NCBI RefSeq assembly: GCF_019649055.1
Contig: NW_026570619.1
Span: forward strand, 1-27,086
Direction: 5' to 3'
DNA: 27,086 nt
Source of the DNA: Paramacrobiotus metropolitanus
Taxonomy: Eukaryota > Tardigrada > Eutardigrada > Parachela > Macrobiotidae
Part shown: one piece after another, positions 24,998 to 27,086 of the stretch
Numbering within the stretch: the first letter of the stretch is position 1
Layout of the letters: every line of letters starts with the position of its first letter
The notes under the pieces: model-generated
What the model was told of the DNA's origin: nothing
The model's database searches: none
Seen by the model: only the letters and a program-made list of their open reading frames with translations
Translations under genes and position numbers: made by a program

Positions 24998-25990
24998 TCC
25001 GATTTTTGTCGTCTTCAGTGGCAAAACGGTAAACCTGGACAATAGTCAGTGCGTCATCTGTAACTGGGCAACATTATCTAGATGCGAAATGCGCTTCCTG
25101 CAGCTCTGATTACACTAAACTACAAAGTACAAGGAAGCTTTGGGCAGAAAAGATAGAGAATAACCTAAACTATAAGTTCTTGCTCACCTAAAATTGAGAG
25201 AACGCAGACCAGTCTACCAATCTGTGAATCTACGTGAGAAGAACAATCAATATCTCAAGCGATCAAATCGAGTGAAAAAGACTTGTAATAGAAATTAAAA
25301 TCATGGAGATCGAAAGTACCCGATTTCGTACTCTAGCGAGCTTTCTGCAGTACGAAACGAACGTTTTTAATACCGCGTGGTACTCTACTACTCATTCCAT
25401 TCGCGCAGAATCACGCTCTGACATGTTTGGTGCTATCAGGTAACTGCTGCTACGTGGGCGTATGTCCATGTAGCACCAGTCATGATAGAAAAACTGAACA
25501 CAAGTTCAGACTTGCAGTGCACATGTGCACAGAATATTTCAGAGTCATTGAATGCATGGGCTTTAATGCCGGAGTTAAGTAATTTTGCGTGTTTTATACC
25601 GCGTTGCGAAGAGTTTATGACTGTCAGACACAAAGTAGAATGTAGAGAATTAATTTCTCTACATTCGGATATGTAATAAGTCAATTCTAACCTTATGGAA
25701 CGATTTTTAAAATGGTTTGAAGAAATCGTCTTGTTTTGCTCGACTGCATCTTACTGCCAATCGAGGGTGGTGGCAGTATAATAGGTGATTTGGGATTTTT
25801 AAGGAGAGCTTTACCAAAACGATCCAAATCCCAAGGTTTTCCCAATGCCTTAAAAACGATCCAAATCCCAACGCCTTAAAACGCTTGCCTCAGCTTTCCT
25901 TGAACACTTCCTGAATTTTATTGAACACTTTGAATACCAAATTGTAGAAAAATTAATTTCCTACATTTTGGTATGAAGTGAGCAGGTAAT
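24998..25990. other. Intergenic DNA with two related palindromes
   Basis: The 5' flank of the minus-strand gene, then anonymous DNA. AATGTAGAGAA (25639-25649) and its exact complement (25655-25665) form an 11-bp hairpin. Arms 25934-25947 and 25961-25974 pair at 13 of 14 positions. Both hairpins have an AATTAATTTC centre and a CTACATT right arm. Between them, ACGATCCAAATCCCAA occurs twice (about 25,819 and 25,856). No gene supported. Confidence 0.5.
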
Positions 25991-26580
25991 ATGGCTCCAG
26001 AAAACGCAGTAGGAACGCAAAAGGCTTGTACCACTACATACGCCTATGTAAAATGTGACTCTGAAATATCAGCCGCGCAAGTGTCGTACAGGGAATTTGT
26101 CAGGCCCGTCTGCACAAGATTAAAGCTCATTCACAAATTCATAGAAGCAGAAACACCACTTGGTAAGTTGGTGGCACTGGAGGTAGAAACTACCGGGTAG
26201 AAAGAGGTGCGTTACGAATAGAACGGGTACAACGTCCGGACGGATGAACCGTCCGCTGGTCCAACAAAACATCCACCATAAAGTTTGACCACCCCGTTTT
26301 TTCTACTTTTCGTAGAAAACGTAGATAATTCAGGTGGAGGTTTCAGGAGAGAAGGGTCCTCGAAGAGAGACTGGCTTATGTGAATCTGTACACAATTTGC
26401 GCATTCAAGATACGGACTGGACTCCGTGCGGCTATTGAGCATGAACGGCTAATCACCGTTCGAGGACGCCAGGATTCGGCCATTCCAGTTCCTAACTTCT
26501 TTATGAGAAGACTCGCCCGAAAATTCTATGTGGAAGTGAATTACAAGCACATCATGGAAGCGCTGTTTTGTGTCATCTAA
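25991..26580 (+). pseudogene. Plus-strand gene remnant, right copy
   Basis: A 69-codon ORF from ATG 25991 contains a consensus donor TTG/GTAAGT at 26162-26163. After an acceptor at 26341-26346 (tttcag), an open stretch 26347-26580 (E-E-R-L-A-Y-V-N, then I-M-E-A-L-F) matches the left copy at 20,318-20,740. The phases of the two candidate exons do not match simply, so the gene model is incomplete or broken. Another fragment after the stop (26,581-26,655, I-N-N-T-T-L-Q-D-F-K) also matches the left copy. Confidence 0.4.
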
Positions 26581-26655
26581 TGTATATCGACGAAATGAAG
26601 TACGAAAAGGACCAACTCCAGTTTATTAACAACACAACGCTGCAGGACTTCAAAT

Positions 26656-27086
26656 GCTATCACTCGATTTTTGTCTGTCTGCTTATGTGCTTTTGAGTGG
26701 TCACATTTCGAGAAGATCGAGCAGTGTAGTCTGTGGAGTTTTCGGTGCTTTACTAGTTTAAAAACAGTAAGTACCAGTACTGCAGACCGTGAACTACTTT
26801 TTATTAATTACAGTACATGTTCCACGATTTACGAACACCGTTTTTTTCATGTTTACACAAAAGCGCGTTCAGATCATTTGGCGACCTATTGAATGTAAGT
26901 TATGTAATTAAGACGGTAGTACGAAATAAATGTCTGGCAGTGCAGGAAGGTGATGGTAATGTTATAATGGACATATAATATTATTATATATATTTCAGCA
27001 CCGATGTACCGCAAGATCATAATGCTAAACATGCACTGCAACGCCTGTTAAAAATGACGCTCAGCTCGAATTAACAGTAGTCCCGC
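26656..27086. other. Anonymous right end of the window
   Basis: Duplication similarity continues to about 26,940. A TATATATTTCAG acceptor-like site ends at about 26,998, possibly the start of an exon running off the window. Nothing firmer seen. Confidence 0.3.

Larger units (their letters stand above)
23900..26940. repeat. Right copy of the segmental duplication
   Basis: The counterpart of 18,500-21,090 in direct orientation, and the copy that keeps the whole F-box gene. Divergence is substantial (frequent substitutions and indels in the anchors), so the duplication is not recent. The edges are only approximate by eye. Confidence 0.65.

Overview
The window reads as eukaryotic, metazoan DNA. 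On the minus strand at the right it has split genes with GT..AG introns, and the left two thirds is a very large Ty3/gypsy-type retroelement. The style of the F-box gene on the right (an F-box followed by a long C-terminal region, with a partial paralogue nearby) recalls the lineage-expanded F-box families of tardigrades. That assignment is an impression from protein style, not a proven identification.

Layout. (1) 1 to about 17,930, plus strand: one large retroelement, entered from the left in mid-gene, so the 5' end, any 5' LTR and probably gag lie outside the window. From left to right it has charged low-complexity ORFs; a broken aspartic protease (DTGA at 1517-1528); three further ORFs inserted between protease and reverse transcriptase; an intact 1412-codon ORF with RT, RNase H and integrase; a 1479-codon ORF; and five smaller ORFs (about 170-320 codons), among them a possible winged-helix protein, an SR-like arginine/serine protein and a split two-ORF protein. 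A structured non-coding 3' region follows. (2) About 17,940-18,490: AT-rich then GC-rich non-coding DNA with a TATA-like box, possibly the element's terminal region. (3) 18,496-21,090: the left copy of a segmental duplication, with a minus-strand gene cut off before its F-box and a decayed plus-strand gene. (4) 21,100-22,480: mostly anonymous, with a LINE-like RT tail. (5) 22,485-24,997, minus strand: a three-exon F-box gene that can be spliced by eye into an uninterrupted frame of about 562 codons. (6) About 25,000-27,086: the rest of the right duplication copy.

The strongest unexplained signal is a nucleotide motif, AAAGGTCA (often GAAAGGTCAC) and its complement TGACCTTT. By eye I count about 50 forward and 17 reverse exact copies between 242 and 17,926 and none from there to the end. 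It sits in all three codon phases (read as E-R-S, K-G-H or K-V-T), in different ORFs and in the non-coding 3' region, so it appears to be kept as DNA or RNA rather than as protein. The second signal is a family of nine hairpins (16,800-17,405) that share a CGGY...GCCG core. Eight of them lie in a 190-bp tandem repeat, where the outer stems change by paired substitutions. The third is a block of packed hairpins and three-way-junction-like modules at 17,463-17,860 carrying TGACCTTT. Together with splice-acceptor-like sequences before two downstream ORFs, these suggest a retroelement of at least 17.9 kb with several accessory genes, a heavily marked genomic RNA and a structured 3' domain. Function is inferred; nothing here shows activity.
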